Source: Methanothrix sp. | Lineage (GTDB): Archaea; Halobacteriota; Methanosarcinia; Methanotrichales; Methanotrichaceae | Length of the DNA: 64,000 bases | NCBI RefSeq assembly: GCF_030055635.1 | Contig: NZ_JASFYM010000010.1 | Span: 1-64,000, forward strand | Direction of reading: 5' to 3' | Shown here: positions 25,836-35,700 of the stretch, in pieces | Numbering within the stretch: the stretch's first letter is position 1 | Layout: each line of letters opens with the position of its first letter | Position numbers and translations under genes: made by a program | Notes under the pieces: generated by a model | What the model was told of the DNA's origin: nothing | Seen by the model: only the letters and a program-made list of their open reading frames with translations | Databases searched by the model: none

Positions 25836-27107
25836 CTACCTCATTCTCTCGAGCATCGGGATGTAATCCAGCCTTGCGATGGGGTCGTCGTACTCGGAGA
25901 GTTCTTTTACTGCTCTATCAACAGAGATCTCACCATCGATCGCTCTCGAGAATATCATGTTCATCTCCCCGCGCTCGTTAACGGTCCTGTCTATGCTCTT
26001 CTGAACCAGATCGGAGATGTACTCCAGGCGCCTTGCGCCGTAGTATGGCGGCCTCTCAAGCATGGAGCGGTTCGGTGTCACCCTGTGCCATATGATGTAG
26101 GGTGCAACCGCTCTAAGAACCTCGATTCTGGATCTGTCATTGATACCGCATACAAATGAGACTGCCTTCGTGAACGCTCTCAGATCCTGGCGGACCCTGT
26201 CCGAGAGCCCCTCATCGACCTGCCAGCAGCAGACCTCAGGGTTGTTGAAGTAATGGCATCCAGAGCAGAGACCGTGATTTGGGTTCTTCCCAGAGAGCTG
26301 TGTCTTGTCGAAGCACGGTGCGCGCTCGCATAGCGTGAAGTCTCGGATGAGTGAGACTATGCAGAGCTCTGCGAGAAGATCAAGCTTTATGCCATCGACC
26401 GCGTGGGGCAGCGCATCGAATTCGTCTGCTGAGAACCTCGGAAGCTGCTCAGCCAGATCTCTAACCTCATCCAAGCGCTCCGCGAGGTTCAGGCCAGCGA
26501 GAAAGTCAGGCTGTACCGCAGGCACACATGCTGATATTCTATCCATAAGAGCCTCATCAACAGGGTACGTGGAGCTGAACTCAGGGTTCATCGTGGCGAA
26601 GTAGCATGTGTCCCCCGGCACCAGCACCTGGCCCGCATAGGTTATCTTTCCCTTCTTGATGATCTCCAGGAAGAGGTTCTGCTTTCCGGCAGGAAACCTG
26701 TTGATCTCGTTGATGAGCTTCCATCTCGATCTCGCCCAGGGCGTCCAGAGCACTCTGATCTCTGTGCTGGAGTGCTGCATCCACTGTCTTGGATCTATGA
26801 ATCCGATGATCTTCTCCTCCGTCTGCTCTGGGTGGCCGGAGACCATGAGGTTCTCAACATCATCAAAGCTCATGTTCATGAAAGCGCTGCCCAGAATGTT
26901 CACAAGCGTGGTCTTGTTCGCGCCCATGCCGCCGTAGAGAATAACAGCCCTGTTCCTCAGGCATGCATTGGCTAGACAGAAGATGAGCTGCGCATTGAAC
27001 CTCCTGGATCCGATGGAGAGATCCCTTACTCCGACGTGAAGGCGCAGCTCCTCCAGGGCATTCATGAGCGATGTGAGCTTAGAGAGCAGATCCCCAGACG
27101 GTACCAT
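25836..27107 (-). CDS. MoxR-like AAA+ ATPase with a Cys-rich insertion
   Basis: Walker A reads GGMGANKTT (59-67), with Asn where Gly usually precedes the Lys. Walker B is LINEINRFP (131-139), and sensor 1 is FATMNPEFSSTYPVDEALMDR-like, as in MoxR/RavA ATPases. Residues 249-294 hold seven Cys (249, 260, 265, 281, 284, 293, 294) including CSGC and CC. That is unusual for MoxR and suggests a zinc or Fe-S site. The 423-aa length exceeds typical MoxR (~320). It heads the ATPase/GXGXG/VWA set, with 93 bases before the next gene, and is divergent from the acetyl-CoA synthetase cluster. Confidence 0.87.
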   Translation of the reverse strand: MVPSGDLLSKLTSLMNALEELRLHVGVRDLSIGSRRFNAQLIFCLANACLRNRAVILYGGMGANKTTLVNILGSAFMNMSFDDVENLMVSGHPEQTEEKIIGFIDPRQWMQHSSTEIRVLWTPWARSRWKLINEINRFPAGKQNLFLEIIKKGKITYAGQVLVPGDTCYFATMNPEFSSTYPVDEALMDRISACVPAVQPDFLAGLNLAERLDEVRDLAEQLPRFSADEFDALPHAVDGIKLDLLAELCIVSLIRDFTLCERAPCFDKTQLSGKNPNHGLCSGCHYFNNPEVCCWQVDEGLSDRVRQDLRAFTKAVSFVCGINDRSRIEVLRAVAPYIIWHRVTPNRSMLERPPYYGARRLEYISDLVQKSIDRTVNERGEMNMIFSRAIDGEISVDRAVKELSEYDDPIARLDYIPMLERMR

Positions 27108-27462
27108 GATGCTCTCAGAAATGCCTGACGGGCTTAAAGGCTTTCCTTCACCGAGAGGACAAACACGTGTTCAGAGGTCTGCGCGATCTGAGAGGGTGGT
27201 TGATACGGGTCGTATTAATTTTATCTATATTATGAAAATATGTCCTTAAGATCTACCTGAATACCGGACGATCTGACCTCAAAAGAGCCCACCACCCAAG
27301 AGAAACTATAATTATTATTTATTATATTATCATAGGAATAGGGGGCGAATGATGGTGTAAACCAATAGATTTATTAATAATGAACATAATCTATCATTAA
27401 CATCTGCCGCACTGTTGCCCTCAGACCACGCGGCGGATGGAGATGAAAGGAGGTTTATAAAA
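27108..27462. other. divergent promoter region, MoxR-like set and acs1
   Basis: This 355-base gap is very AT-rich in its right half. It holds the acs1 TATA candidate (27370) and an acs1 leader of about 60 bases with a strong Shine-Dalgarno. The left part should contain the minus-strand promoter of the ATPase gene; TTAATTTTATC near 27216 is a possible part of it. No gene is seen. Confidence 0.5.
27370..27378 (+). promoter_or_regulatory. TATA box for acs1
   Basis: TTTATTAAT follows ATAGA, as in the acs3 promoter (ATAGATTTATAAAT). The start site would be near 27400, giving a ~60-base leader. AAAGGAGGT (27446-27454) precedes the ATG by eight bases. Confidence 0.5.
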
Positions 27463-29445
27463 ATGGCCGAGGAAACCGCAAAGACCGCGGTCCTTCTCGA
27501 GGAGAAGAGGTTGTTCCATCCCCCGAAGGACCTGGTCGAGAACTCAAATGTCATGCAGTGGATGAAGAAGAAGGGCTTCAAGACAGAGAAAGAGATGCGA
27601 GAGTGGTGCTCCAAGAACTATGTCGAGTTCTGGGATGAGATGGCCAAGACCTACGCGGATTGGTTTGAGCCCTACAAGCAGGTCCTCGACTGGAAGCCCC
27701 CGTATGCCAAGTGGTTCGTTGGCGGAAAGTGTAACATGGCCTACAACGCCGTGGACAGGCATGCGAAATCCTGGAGGAGGAATAAGGTAGCATACATTGC
27801 TGTGGGGGAGCCTCTTGGCGACGTAAGGAAGTTCACCTATGGGGATCTGTACAGGGAGGTCAACAAGCTTGCAAACGGCCTGAAGAGCCTGGGAGTCAAG
27901 AAGGGCGACAGAGTCAGCATATACATGCCCATGATTCCCGAGCTGCCGATAGCGATGCTCGCCTGCGCGAAGATCGGCGCGATTCACAGCGTCGTCTTCT
28001 CAGGATTCAGCTCGAAGGCTTATGCTGACAGGGTGATAGATGCGGAGTCAAAGATATCCATCACCGTGGATGGCTTCTGGAGGCGCGGCAAGATCGTGGA
28101 GCTCAAGAAGCAGGCGGATGAGGCGATTCAGGAAGCTCCAACTATAGAGCATCAGATCGTCTACAGGAGAACAGGACAGGATATCCCATGGAACAAGGAC
28201 AGGGACATATGGTGGCATGATCTTGTAAAAGATCAGCCGGCTGAGTGTGAGACCGAGCAGCTCGACCCGGAGCACAGGCTGTACATCCTGTACACATCAG
28301 GAACTACAGGAAAGCCAAAGGGCATTGAGCATGCGCACGGCGGATACTGCGTTGCTGTCCCGCAGACGCTGCACTGGGTCTTTGATCTCAAAGAGGATGA
28401 TGTCTGGTGGTGCACAGCCGATATCGGATGGGTCACAGGCCATTCGTACGTAGTCTACGGCCCGCTCTCACTCGGCGCGACCAGCATAATATATGAGGGC
28501 TCTCCTGATTACCCGGACTTCGGAAGATGGTGGTCCATAATCGAAGAGTTCGGCGTCAACGTGCTCTACACAGCTCCCACCGCCATAAGAATGTTCATGA
28601 GGGCTGGTGAGCAGTGGCCCGCCAAGTACAACCTGAAGAGTTTGAGGCTCCTGGGCACCGTGGGCGAGCCGATCAACCCCGAGGCCTGGGTATGGTACAG
28701 AAAGAACATCGGAAGGGACGAGCTCCAGATCATGGACACATGGTGGCAGACCGAGACCGGCACGTTCATAGGATCGCCGCTTCCGATAACACCGCTCAAG
28801 CCTGGAAGCTGCACGTTTGCCCTGCCCGGGTACAGCATGGATGTGTGGGATGAGGCCGGAAAGCCTGTGCCTCCCGGAGAGGGCGGCAACATAGTCATAC
28901 TTGAGCCGTATCCTTCGATGCTGAGAGACTTCTACAAGGATCCGCAGAGGTACTTCAGGACTTACTGGGAGACATACTGGAATGTCAGGCCCGGCACATA
29001 CCTGGCAGGCGATAAAGGAAGAAGGGATGAGGACGGCTACTTCTGGATACAGGGCAGGATCGATGATGTCATCAAGGTAGCGGGCCACAGGATCGGTAAC
29101 TCCGAGGTCGAGTCAGCCGCGGTCTCGCATCCAAAGGTCGCAGAGGCAGCAGTCATCGGCAAGCCGGATCCGGTCAAGGGCGAGGTCATAATAGTATTCG
29201 CTATCCTCAGGGAGGGTGTGCAGGAGAGCGAGGAGCTGAAGAAGGACATCGCACAGCATATCCGAGCCACACTCGGGCCTGTGGCAATGCCTGAGGCTGT
29301 CTACTTCGTCAAGGACGTGCCGAAGACCAGATCCGGAAAGATCATGCGCAGGGTCATAAGGGCAAAGGCGATGGGGCAGCCGGTCGGTGACATCTCCACA
29401 CTTGCAAATCCAGAGGCTGTGGACGCTATACCGAAGATCGTGTAG
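27463..29445 (+). CDS. acs: acetyl-CoA synthetase (AMP-forming), copy 1
   Basis: The enzyme activates acetate to acetyl-CoA with ATP giving AMP and PPi, the first step of aceticlastic methanogenesis in this lineage. The 660-aa protein has the adenylation motif [11 protein letters not shown] (near residue 277), [24 protein letters not shown] and the C-terminal lysine in [11 protein letters not shown] (near 626), the site acetylated in bacterial Acs. It is the most divergent of the three in its central region ([23 protein letters not shown]). The strong Shine-Dalgarno and AT-rich leader suggest high expression. Confidence 0.97.
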   Translation: MAEETAKTAVLLEEKRLFHPPKDLVENSNVMQWMKKKGFKTEKEMREWCSKNYVEFWDEMAKTYADWFEPYKQVLDWKPPYAKWFVGGKCNMAYNAVDRHAKSWRRNKVAYIAVGEPLGDVRKFTYGDLYREVNKLANGLKSLGVKKGDRVSIYMPMIPELPIAMLACAKIGAIHSVVFSGFSSKAYADRVIDAESKISITVDGFWRRGKIVELKKQADEAIQEAPTIEHQIVYRRTGQDIPWNKDRDIWWHDLVKDQPAECETEQLDPEHRLYILYTSGTTGKPKGIEHAHGGYCVAVPQTLHWVFDLKEDDVWWCTADIGWVTGHSYVVYGPLSLGATSIIYEGSPDYPDFGRWWSIIEEFGVNVLYTAPTAIRMFMRAGEQWPAKYNLKSLRLLGTVGEPINPEAWVWYRKNIGRDELQIMDTWWQTETGTFIGSPLPITPLKPGSCTFALPGYSMDVWDEAGKPVPPGEGGNIVILEPYPSMLRDFYKDPQRYFRTYWETYWNVRPGTYLAGDKGRRDEDGYFWIQGRIDDVIKVAGHRIGNSEVESAAVSHPKVAEAAVIGKPDPVKGEVIIVFAILREGVQESEELKKDIAQHIRATLGPVAMPEAVYFVKDVPKTRSGKIMRRVIRAKAMGQPVGDISTLANPEAVDAIPKIV

Positions 29446-29455
29446 GGCGTCCGCA

Positions 29456-29477
29456 AATTTTATTTTTAATATTTTTG
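29456..29477 (+). terminator. T-rich terminator after acs1
   Basis: AATTTTATTTTTAATATTTTT follows the stop within 10 bases, a typical archaeal poly-U terminator. Confidence 0.6.
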
Positions 29478-29657
29478 CTATTTGCATGTTTATATGCAGC
29501 CGGGTTAGTTATCAAATAATTTTATATAGTTTGAGAGCCATTCGCTTTACTTAGTGATTCAACAATATGTAATATTGCAGAAAGATTTGTTTACTTCAAC
29601 AATACTTTAATGATTTTTCAATATCATTATTAAACATTATTTTCATTCAAACGTTAA

Positions 29658-29667
29658 CTTTATAAAC
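29658..29667 (+). promoter_or_regulatory. TATA box for acs2
   Basis: CTTTATAAAC gives a start near 29690 and a ~100-base leader. The 348-base acs1-acs2 gap is otherwise AT-rich with no gene. AAGGAGTG precedes the ATG. Confidence 0.6.
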
Positions 29668-29793
29668 GAAAGAGATAATTATCGATCGTAATAATGCCTC
29701 TGAGCCTACACATCCTGATTTGTCTGCTGGGAGGGCAGATTCGCAACGGATCGGGAGGGGCTGGAGGCAGAATGACTGTTAAGGAGTGTCAAA

Positions 29794-31782
29794 ATGGCTG
29801 AGCAAAAAGCTGCTACAACTGCGGTTCTTCTTGAGGAGACAAGAGTATTCTATCCCCCGAAGGAGCTAGTGGAGAACTCAAACGTCATGCAGTGGATGAA
29901 GAAGAAGGGCTTCACCACTGAGAGGGAGATGCGCGCCTGGACCGGCCAGCACTACATAGAGTTCTGGGATGAGATGGCGAAGACGTATGCCGACTGGTTC
30001 GAGCCGTATGCGCAGATCCTCGAGTGGAAGCCGCCGTATGCGAAGTGGTTCGTGGGTGGCAAGTGCAACGTCGCATACAATGCCGTGGACAGACATGCGA
30101 AGGGCGCAAAGAAGGACAAGGTCGCCTATATCTTCGTGCCAGAGCCGACAGATCAGAAGGTGCAGAAGATAACTTACCTGGATCTGTACAAGGCTGTCAA
30201 CAAGTTCGCAAACGGCCTGAAGAGTCTTGGTGTAAAGAAGGGCGACAGGGTCAGCATATACATGCCCATGATCCCGGAGACACCGATAGCGATGCTCGCC
30301 TGCGCGAAGATCGGCGCGATTCACAGCGTGGTCTTCTCAGGATTCAGCGCTGGCGGTCTGCAGAGCAGGGTGCTCGATGCGGAGTCCAAGGTTGTCGTCA
30401 CCACCGATGGCTTCTACAGGCGCGGCAAGCCGCTCCCGCTCAAGCCGAACGTCGATGAGGCTGTGCAGAACGCCCCGAGCGTTGAGAAGGTTGTAGTGGT
30501 CAAGAGAGCCGGAATCGATGTTCCCATGAAGGAGGGCCGCGACATCTGGTACCACGAGCTCATAGCCAATCAGCCGGACGAGTGTGAGACGGAGAAGATG
30601 GACTCGGAGGACAGGCTGTTCATCCTGTACACATCAGGCACAACAGGGAAGCCAAAGGGCATTGAGCACGTCCATGGTGGATACTGCGTGACACCAGCAC
30701 AGACTCTCCACTGGGTCTTCGATCTCAAGGACAACGATGTCTGGTGGTGCACAGCAGATGTCGGATGGATCACAGGCCACTCCTACGTCGTCTACGGCCC
30801 GCTCTGCCTGGGTGCGACGAGCATACTCTACGAGGGCGCTCCTGACTATCCGGACTTCGGCAGATGGTTCAGCATAATCCAGGATAACAAGGTCTCCGTG
30901 CTCTACACAGCTCCCACTGCGATCAGGATGTTCATGAAGGCTGGCGAGCAGTGGCCGCTGAAGTACGACCTGTCCAGCCTGAGGCTGCTCGGCTCGGTCG
31001 GCGAGCCCATCAACCCTGAGGCGTGGGTATGGTACAGGAAGTACTTCGGAGGCGACAGGTGCCCGATCATGGATACCTGGTGGCAGACAGAGACTGGATG
31101 CTTCGTGGTCTCTCCACTACCGATCACACCGCTCAAGCCTGGCTCGGCAACATTCCCGCTGCCCGGATTCAACACTGACATCTACGATGAGGATGCAAAC
31201 CCGGTGCCCCCAGGAATGGGCGGAAACATCGTCAACATTACACCCTGGCCGTCGATGCTCCGTGCGTTCTACAGGGATCCTGAGAGGTACATGAAGGAGT
31301 ACTGGCAGATGTACTGGGACATCAGGCCCGGTATATATCTCGCGGGCGATAAGGCCACAAGGGACAAGGACGGATACTTCTTCATCCAGGGCAGGATCGA
31401 TGATGTGCTGAAGGTCGCAGGCCACAGGATCAGCAACGCCGAGGTCGAGTCCGCTCTCGTCTCCCATCCGGCAGTTGCCGAGGCAGCTGTCATCGGCAAG
31501 CCCGACGAGGTCAAGGGCGAGGTCATCGTGGCCTTCGTGATCCTCAGGGAGGGCGTGAAGGAGAGCGAGGACCTCAAGAAGGAGCTTGCAAAGCACGTCA
31601 GAGGTGTTCTCGGGCCTGTTGCCTATCCGGAGATCGTCTACTTCGTCAAGGATGTGCCGAAGACAAGATCCGGAAAGATCATGCGCAGGGTCATAAAGGC
31701 CAAGGCGCTTGGCAACCCCGTGGGAGACATCTCCGCGCTTGCGAATCCGGATGCAGTGGACGCCATACCGCTCATCAAGTGA
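29794..31782 (+). CDS. acs: acetyl-CoA synthetase (AMP-forming), copy 2
   Basis: This 662-aa paralog has all motifs: [35 protein letters not shown] and [11 protein letters not shown]. It has its own promoter and terminator, so it can be regulated apart from copies 1 and 3. Its central part ([16 protein letters not shown], then [20 protein letters not shown]) is almost identical to copy 3 at DNA level, while its N-terminus ([14 protein letters not shown]) differs from both others. Confidence 0.97.
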   Translation: MAEQKAATTAVLLEETRVFYPPKELVENSNVMQWMKKKGFTTEREMRAWTGQHYIEFWDEMAKTYADWFEPYAQILEWKPPYAKWFVGGKCNVAYNAVDRHAKGAKKDKVAYIFVPEPTDQKVQKITYLDLYKAVNKFANGLKSLGVKKGDRVSIYMPMIPETPIAMLACAKIGAIHSVVFSGFSAGGLQSRVLDAESKVVVTTDGFYRRGKPLPLKPNVDEAVQNAPSVEKVVVVKRAGIDVPMKEGRDIWYHELIANQPDECETEKMDSEDRLFILYTSGTTGKPKGIEHVHGGYCVTPAQTLHWVFDLKDNDVWWCTADVGWITGHSYVVYGPLCLGATSILYEGAPDYPDFGRWFSIIQDNKVSVLYTAPTAIRMFMKAGEQWPLKYDLSSLRLLGSVGEPINPEAWVWYRKYFGGDRCPIMDTWWQTETGCFVVSPLPITPLKPGSATFPLPGFNTDIYDEDANPVPPGMGGNIVNITPWPSMLRAFYRDPERYMKEYWQMYWDIRPGIYLAGDKATRDKDGYFFIQGRIDDVLKVAGHRISNAEVESALVSHPAVAEAAVIGKPDEVKGEVIVAFVILREGVKESEDLKKELAKHVRGVLGPVAYPEIVYFVKDVPKTRSGKIMRRVIKAKALGNPVGDISALANPDAVDAIPLIK

Positions 31783-31789
31783 GCGGTTC

Positions 31790-31810
31790 AAATATTTTAT
31801 TTGATTTTAC
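31790..31810 (+). terminator. T-rich terminator after acs2
   Basis: AAATATTTTATTTGATTTTA begins eight bases after the stop. Confidence 0.55.
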
Positions 31811-31960
31811 GTGATGCTGTGTTTCGGTTGAACTCTTTTGGTTTCTTACTTTGGATCTCCTTTCATTGATGGCGAAATGTTTTGCCACATAATACTTTTG
31901 CTGCATGTATCACGAAAAATAATTAATACAATTTTTTACTAACAATTCTATATCGATAGA

Positions 31961-31969
31961 TTTATAAAT
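31961..31969 (+). promoter_or_regulatory. TATA box for acs3
   Basis: TTTATAAAT is the clearest TATA element in the 379-base acs2-acs3 gap. The start near 31990 leaves an unusually long leader of ~170 bases, GC-richer than the promoter, with GGAGGT (32150-32155) just before the ATG. No regulatory fold was recognised in it. Confidence 0.6.
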
Positions 31970-32161
31970 GGGCAATACGTATGGAATTATCGTGTTTCCG
32001 GAGTCTCCCAGTGCTCATAGGTGATCGCGGCATGGCAGTTGTAGATTTGCCGGAGGACTTCTTGACCCGCTTCTTCTCAGGAGGAGTTCTCGAGTGGAGC
32101 TCATGCCAGCGGCATCGTGAGACGGAAGCACGTGAAGATCTATATAAATGGAGGTATGTAA

Positions 32162-34141
32162 ATGGCTGAGACTGCAAAGACTGCTGTTCTGCAGGAGGAG
32201 ACCAGGATATTCAACACTCCCCAGTGGATAATCGAGTACTCGAACTCCTACCAGTGGATGAAGAAGAAGGGCTTCAAGACAGAGAAGGAGATGCGAGAGT
32301 GGTGCGCCCAGAACTATCTTGACTTCTGGGACGAGATGGCCCAGACGTATGCGGACTGGTTCAAGCCATACACCCAGATCCTCGAGTGGAACCCGCCATA
32401 TGCGAAGTGGTTCATTGGCGGCAAGTGCAACGTCGCGTACAACGCCGTGGACAGGCACGCGAAGTCCTGGCGCAGGAACAAGGTCGCGTACTACTTCGTC
32501 GGCGAGCCTGTTGGCGACACAAAGACGATCACGTACTACCAGCTCTACCAGGCTGTCAACAAGATGGCAAACGGCCTGAAGAGTCTGGGAGTCAAGAAGG
32601 GCGACAGGGTCAGCATATACCTGCCGATGATCCCCGAGCTCCCGATCACGATGCTCGCTTGCGCGAAGATCGGCGCGATCCACAGCGTCGTCTTCTCAGG
32701 ATTCAGCGCTGGCGGTCTGCAGAGCAGGGTTACCGATGCAGAGGCGAAGGTAGTCGTCACATCTGATGGCTTCTACAGGCGCGGCAAGCCGCTCCCGCTC
32801 AAGCCGAACGTCGATGAGGCTGTGCAGAACGCCCCGAGCGTCGAGAAGGTCGTCGTGGTCAAGAGGGCAGGGCTTGATGTGCCCATGAAGGAGGGCCGTG
32901 ACATATGGTACCATGACCTCGTCAAGGATCAGCCCGCAGAGTGCTACACGGAGGAGCTCGATCCTGAGGACAGGCTGTTCATTCTCTACACATCAGGCAC
33001 AACAGGAAAGCCAAAGGGCATCGAGCATGCACATGGCGGCTTCTGTGTCGGCCCCGCATACACGACCGCATGGGCTCTGGATGTCCATGAGGAGGATGTC
33101 TACTGGTGCACAGCTGACTGCGGCTGGATCACAGGCCACTCCTACGTCGTATACGGCCCGCTCTGCTTGGGCGCGACGAGCATACTCTACGAGGGCGCTC
33201 CTGACTATCCAGATATCGGCAGATGGTGGTCCATCATCGAGGAGTACGGAGTCTCTGTATTCTACACAGCCCCCACTGCGATCAGGATGTTCATGAAGGC
33301 CGGCGATCAGTGGCCGAAGAAGTACAACCTCAAGTCGATCAGGATCCTGGCATCTGTCGGCGAGCCGCTCAACCCGGAGGCATACGTCTGGTTCAGGAAC
33401 AACATCGGGGGAGGGCAGGCACCGATCATCGATACATGGTGGCAGACTGAGACCGGATGCCATGTGATCGCCCCGCTCCCGATGACACCTGAGAAGCCTG
33501 GCTCTGTGGCATTCCCGCTGCCTGGGTTCAATACAGACATCTACGATGAGGACGGCAACTCCGTGCCGCTCGGCTACGGCGGCAACATCGTCCAGAAGAC
33601 GCCCTGGCCGTCGATGCTCCGCGCCTTCTTCAGGGATCCTGAGAGGTACATGAAGGAGTACTGGCAGATGTACTGGGACATCAAGCCCGGCACATACCTG
33701 GCAGGCGACAAGGCGACGAGGGACAAGGACGGCTACTGGTGGATCCAGGGCAGGATTGATGATGTGCTGAAGGTCGCAGGCCACAGGATCAGCAACGCCG
33801 AGGTCGAGTCCGCAGCGGTCTCGCATCCAGCGGTTGCTGAGGCAGCTGTCATCGGCAAGCCCGACGAGGTCAAGGGCGAGGTCATCGTGGCCTTCGTGAT
33901 CCTCAAGGAGGGCGTGCAGGAGAGCGAGGACCTCAAGAAGGACATCGCAAAGCACGTCAGGAGCGTGCTCGGGCCTGTTGCCTATCCGGAGATCGTCTAC
34001 TTCGTCAAGGACGTGCCAAAGACAAGATCCGGAAAGATCATGCGCAGGGTCATAAAGGCCAAGGCGCTGGGCAAGCCGGTCGGCGACATCTCAGCCCTCG
34101 CCAACCCCGAGTCCGTCGAGAACATCCCGCTCATCGTCTGA
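32162..34141 (+). CDS. acs: acetyl-CoA synthetase (AMP-forming), copy 3
   Basis: The 659-aa protein has [35 protein letters not shown] and [11 protein letters not shown]. It is a mosaic: its N-terminal ~110 residues follow copy 1 ([24 protein letters not shown]), while the centre and C-terminal part follow copy 2 ([35 protein letters not shown]). Its own stretch [24 protein letters not shown] differs from both. It has its own promoter, long leader and T-rich terminator. Confidence 0.97.
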   Translation: MAETAKTAVLQEETRIFNTPQWIIEYSNSYQWMKKKGFKTEKEMREWCAQNYLDFWDEMAQTYADWFKPYTQILEWNPPYAKWFIGGKCNVAYNAVDRHAKSWRRNKVAYYFVGEPVGDTKTITYYQLYQAVNKMANGLKSLGVKKGDRVSIYLPMIPELPITMLACAKIGAIHSVVFSGFSAGGLQSRVTDAEAKVVVTSDGFYRRGKPLPLKPNVDEAVQNAPSVEKVVVVKRAGLDVPMKEGRDIWYHDLVKDQPAECYTEELDPEDRLFILYTSGTTGKPKGIEHAHGGFCVGPAYTTAWALDVHEEDVYWCTADCGWITGHSYVVYGPLCLGATSILYEGAPDYPDIGRWWSIIEEYGVSVFYTAPTAIRMFMKAGDQWPKKYNLKSIRILASVGEPLNPEAYVWFRNNIGGGQAPIIDTWWQTETGCHVIAPLPMTPEKPGSVAFPLPGFNTDIYDEDGNSVPLGYGGNIVQKTPWPSMLRAFFRDPERYMKEYWQMYWDIKPGTYLAGDKATRDKDGYWWIQGRIDDVLKVAGHRISNAEVESAAVSHPAVAEAAVIGKPDEVKGEVIVAFVILKEGVQESEDLKKDIAKHVRSVLGPVAYPEIVYFVKDVPKTRSGKIMRRVIKAKALGKPVGDISALANPESVENIPLIV

Positions 34142-34147
34142 GCGTGG

Positions 34148-34169
34148 AAATTTTATTTTTACATTTTTC
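34148..34169 (+). terminator. T-rich terminator after acs3
   Basis: AAATTTTATTTTTACATTTTT starts within eight bases of the stop, in the same style as after acs1. Confidence 0.6.
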
Positions 34170-34299
34170 AGGCAATCTGAGTCCACCTTAGTGTTTTCCT
34201 GGGATTGTCAGTAGTTGCTTACTGAGTCATCACAAGAAACTACACCAGTCAAGTCCTCTGCTTACTCAGAAAGGAAGGACCTGAGGAGATCGTCTGTAA

Positions 34300-34382
34300 T
34301 GCGGGGGACGGGAGTCGAACCCGCGAACCCCTTCGGGACAGGGTCCTAAGCCCTGCGCCTTTGACCTCTTGGCAACCCCCGC
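34300..34382 (-). tRNA. tRNA-Leu (TAG)
   Basis: On the minus strand the acceptor GCGGGGG pairs with CCCCCGC, with discriminator A. The T arm has GGTTCGACTCC, and the long variable arm is GTCCCGAAGGGGTT-like, as in class II tRNAs. The anticodon stem AGGGC/GCCCT-type pairing encloses loop CTTAGGA, giving anticodon TAG. No intron is seen. It starts five bases after the argF stop, so it may be transcribed with that operon. Confidence 0.93.
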
Positions 34383-34387
34383 GTTCT

Positions 34388-35326
34388 CTAAATCGGCCTG
34401 CGGCCCACAAGCCATTCCAGGACTGCCTTTGATGTGTGAAGCCTGTTCTCGGCCTCGTCGAATACAGCGCTCTGCGGGCCATCCATGACCTCGTCCGTGA
34501 TCTCCTGGCCCCTGTGCGCCGGCAGGCAGTGCATCACTATCGCGTCCCTCCCGGCGATCTCCAGAATCCTCTGGTTTATCTGGTACCTGCTGAAGCTCCT
34601 GAGGCGCTCCGCCTCCTCAGACTCGTCCCCCATCGAGATCCATGTGTCCGTGACGAGCACATCAGCACCACGTGCAGCCTCTGATGGCTCATACGTGATC
34701 TCCGGGACGCCGCCGAGCTCTCTGGCCCTTTCTAATATTTGGCCCTTTGGCTCATAACCCCTGGGCGACGCCACGATCATTCTCATATCCAGCATGGCAG
34801 ACGCCAGGATCAGCGAGTTGCACACGTTGTTCCCATCCCCTATCCATGCTATCCGGAGGCCCTCCAGATGGCCGAAATGCTCTCTGATCGTCATGAGATC
34901 CGCCAGTATCTGAAGCGGATGCTCCTGATCAGATAGAGCGTTTATCACAGGCACGCTCGAGTGCGCTGCAAGCTCCTCCACGGTCCTGTGGGAGAAGACC
35001 CTGGCTGTTATTCCATGCACATATCTTGAGAGAACCCTCGCGGTGTCTCCGATCGTCTCGCCGCGTCCGAGCTGCAGCTCACCTGCGCTGAGGTAGAGCG
35101 GATGCCCGCCGAGCTCTGCGGCTGCGACCTCCAGGGATACCCGGGTGCGCGTCGACGGCTTCTCGAAGATCATCGCAATGCTCTTTCCCGCAAGAGGCTT
35201 CATCTCACCGAGCGCACACCCGCCCCTTCCGGAGCGCTCGGCCTTGAGATCCTCCGCCCTGTCCAGGAGCGATATGATCTCCTCTGGGGAGAGATCGGCT
35301 ATCGATATGAGAGAGCGAGCGCTCAT
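34388..35326 (-). CDS. argF: ornithine carbamoyltransferase
   Basis: ArgF makes citrulline from ornithine and carbamoyl phosphate. The motifs FEKPSTRTRVS (carbamoyl phosphate), DQEHPLQILADL and HCLPAHRGQE are intact. The length of 312 aa is normal. It overlaps fwdD by four bases (ATGA), which couples an arginine gene to methanofuran-enzyme genes. Downstream is tRNA-Leu with a five-base gap. Confidence 0.97.
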   Translation of the reverse strand: MSARSLISIADLSPEEIISLLDRAEDLKAERSGRGGCALGEMKPLAGKSIAMIFEKPSTRTRVSLEVAAAELGGHPLYLSAGELQLGRGETIGDTARVLSRYVHGITARVFSHRTVEELAAHSSVPVINALSDQEHPLQILADLMTIREHFGHLEGLRIAWIGDGNNVCNSLILASAMLDMRMIVASPRGYEPKGQILERARELGGVPEITYEPSEAARGADVLVTDTWISMGDESEEAERLRSFSRYQINQRILEIAGRDAIVMHCLPAHRGQEITDEVMDGPQSAVFDEAENRLHTSKAVLEWLVGRRPI

Positions 35327-35700
35327 GAGACCATCCCCCTGAGAAGATCCTCAACTGTGGGAACTTTATCGTCTGTTGCGCTTATCTTCGCGCTGATGCT
35401 CTTGTAGCTGGGTATCCTGGTATCATCTGTCTCCGCTGGAACCAACCGGTTCGACCAGGGGCTGTTGGGCATGAAGGCCAGACCTGGATGCGCATCCTCA
35501 GATATTCTGGCCACGACGACAACCCTCCCGTTATCGCTCTCCACTAGCACATTCGAGCCCTCTTTTATTCCGGCCTTTGCAGCATCGCTTTTATCAAGGA
35601 AGACCACAGCGCTCATCCTTCTGTATTCCTCGCTGAACCTGTCGACCTCCTGTGCCTCGCTCTGGAATATGTCTCTGAACGTTACGATCGTAACCATCAT
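35323..35700 (-). CDS. fwdD: formylmethanofuran dehydrogenase subunit D
   Basis: The 125-aa protein matches FwdD/FmdD, the small molybdopterin-dinucleotide-binding subunit of formylmethanofuran dehydrogenase. The segment AGIKEGSNVLVESDNGRVVV and the GLAFMPNSPWSNRLVP block with TDDTRIPSYKSI are typical. It follows fwdB without a gap and overlaps argF by four bases. In an acetate user this enzyme complex would oxidise or supply formyl groups for biosynthesis rather than drive CO2 reduction; that role is inferred. Confidence 0.92.
   Translation of the reverse strand: MMVTIVTFRDIFQSEAQEVDRFSEEYRRMSAVVFLDKSDAAKAGIKEGSNVLVESDNGRVVVVARISEDAHPGLAFMPNSPWSNRLVPAETDDTRIPSYKSISAKISATDDKVPTVEDLLRGMVS

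Noticed and set aside
28048-29088. Long minus-strand frames opposite the acs genes
   Set aside because: Matching frames appear opposite all three acs copies because the coding strand is conserved; none has a start signal or family match.
27108-29793. A single acs operon
   Set aside because: Each acs gene has its own TATA box, a 350-base AT-rich gap and a T-rich terminator.
31981-32169. A 62-codon open frame in the acs3 leader
   Set aside because: Its ATG is only 12 bases from the TATA box and so lies upstream of the expected transcript start; it also overlaps the acs3 start and has no family likeness.
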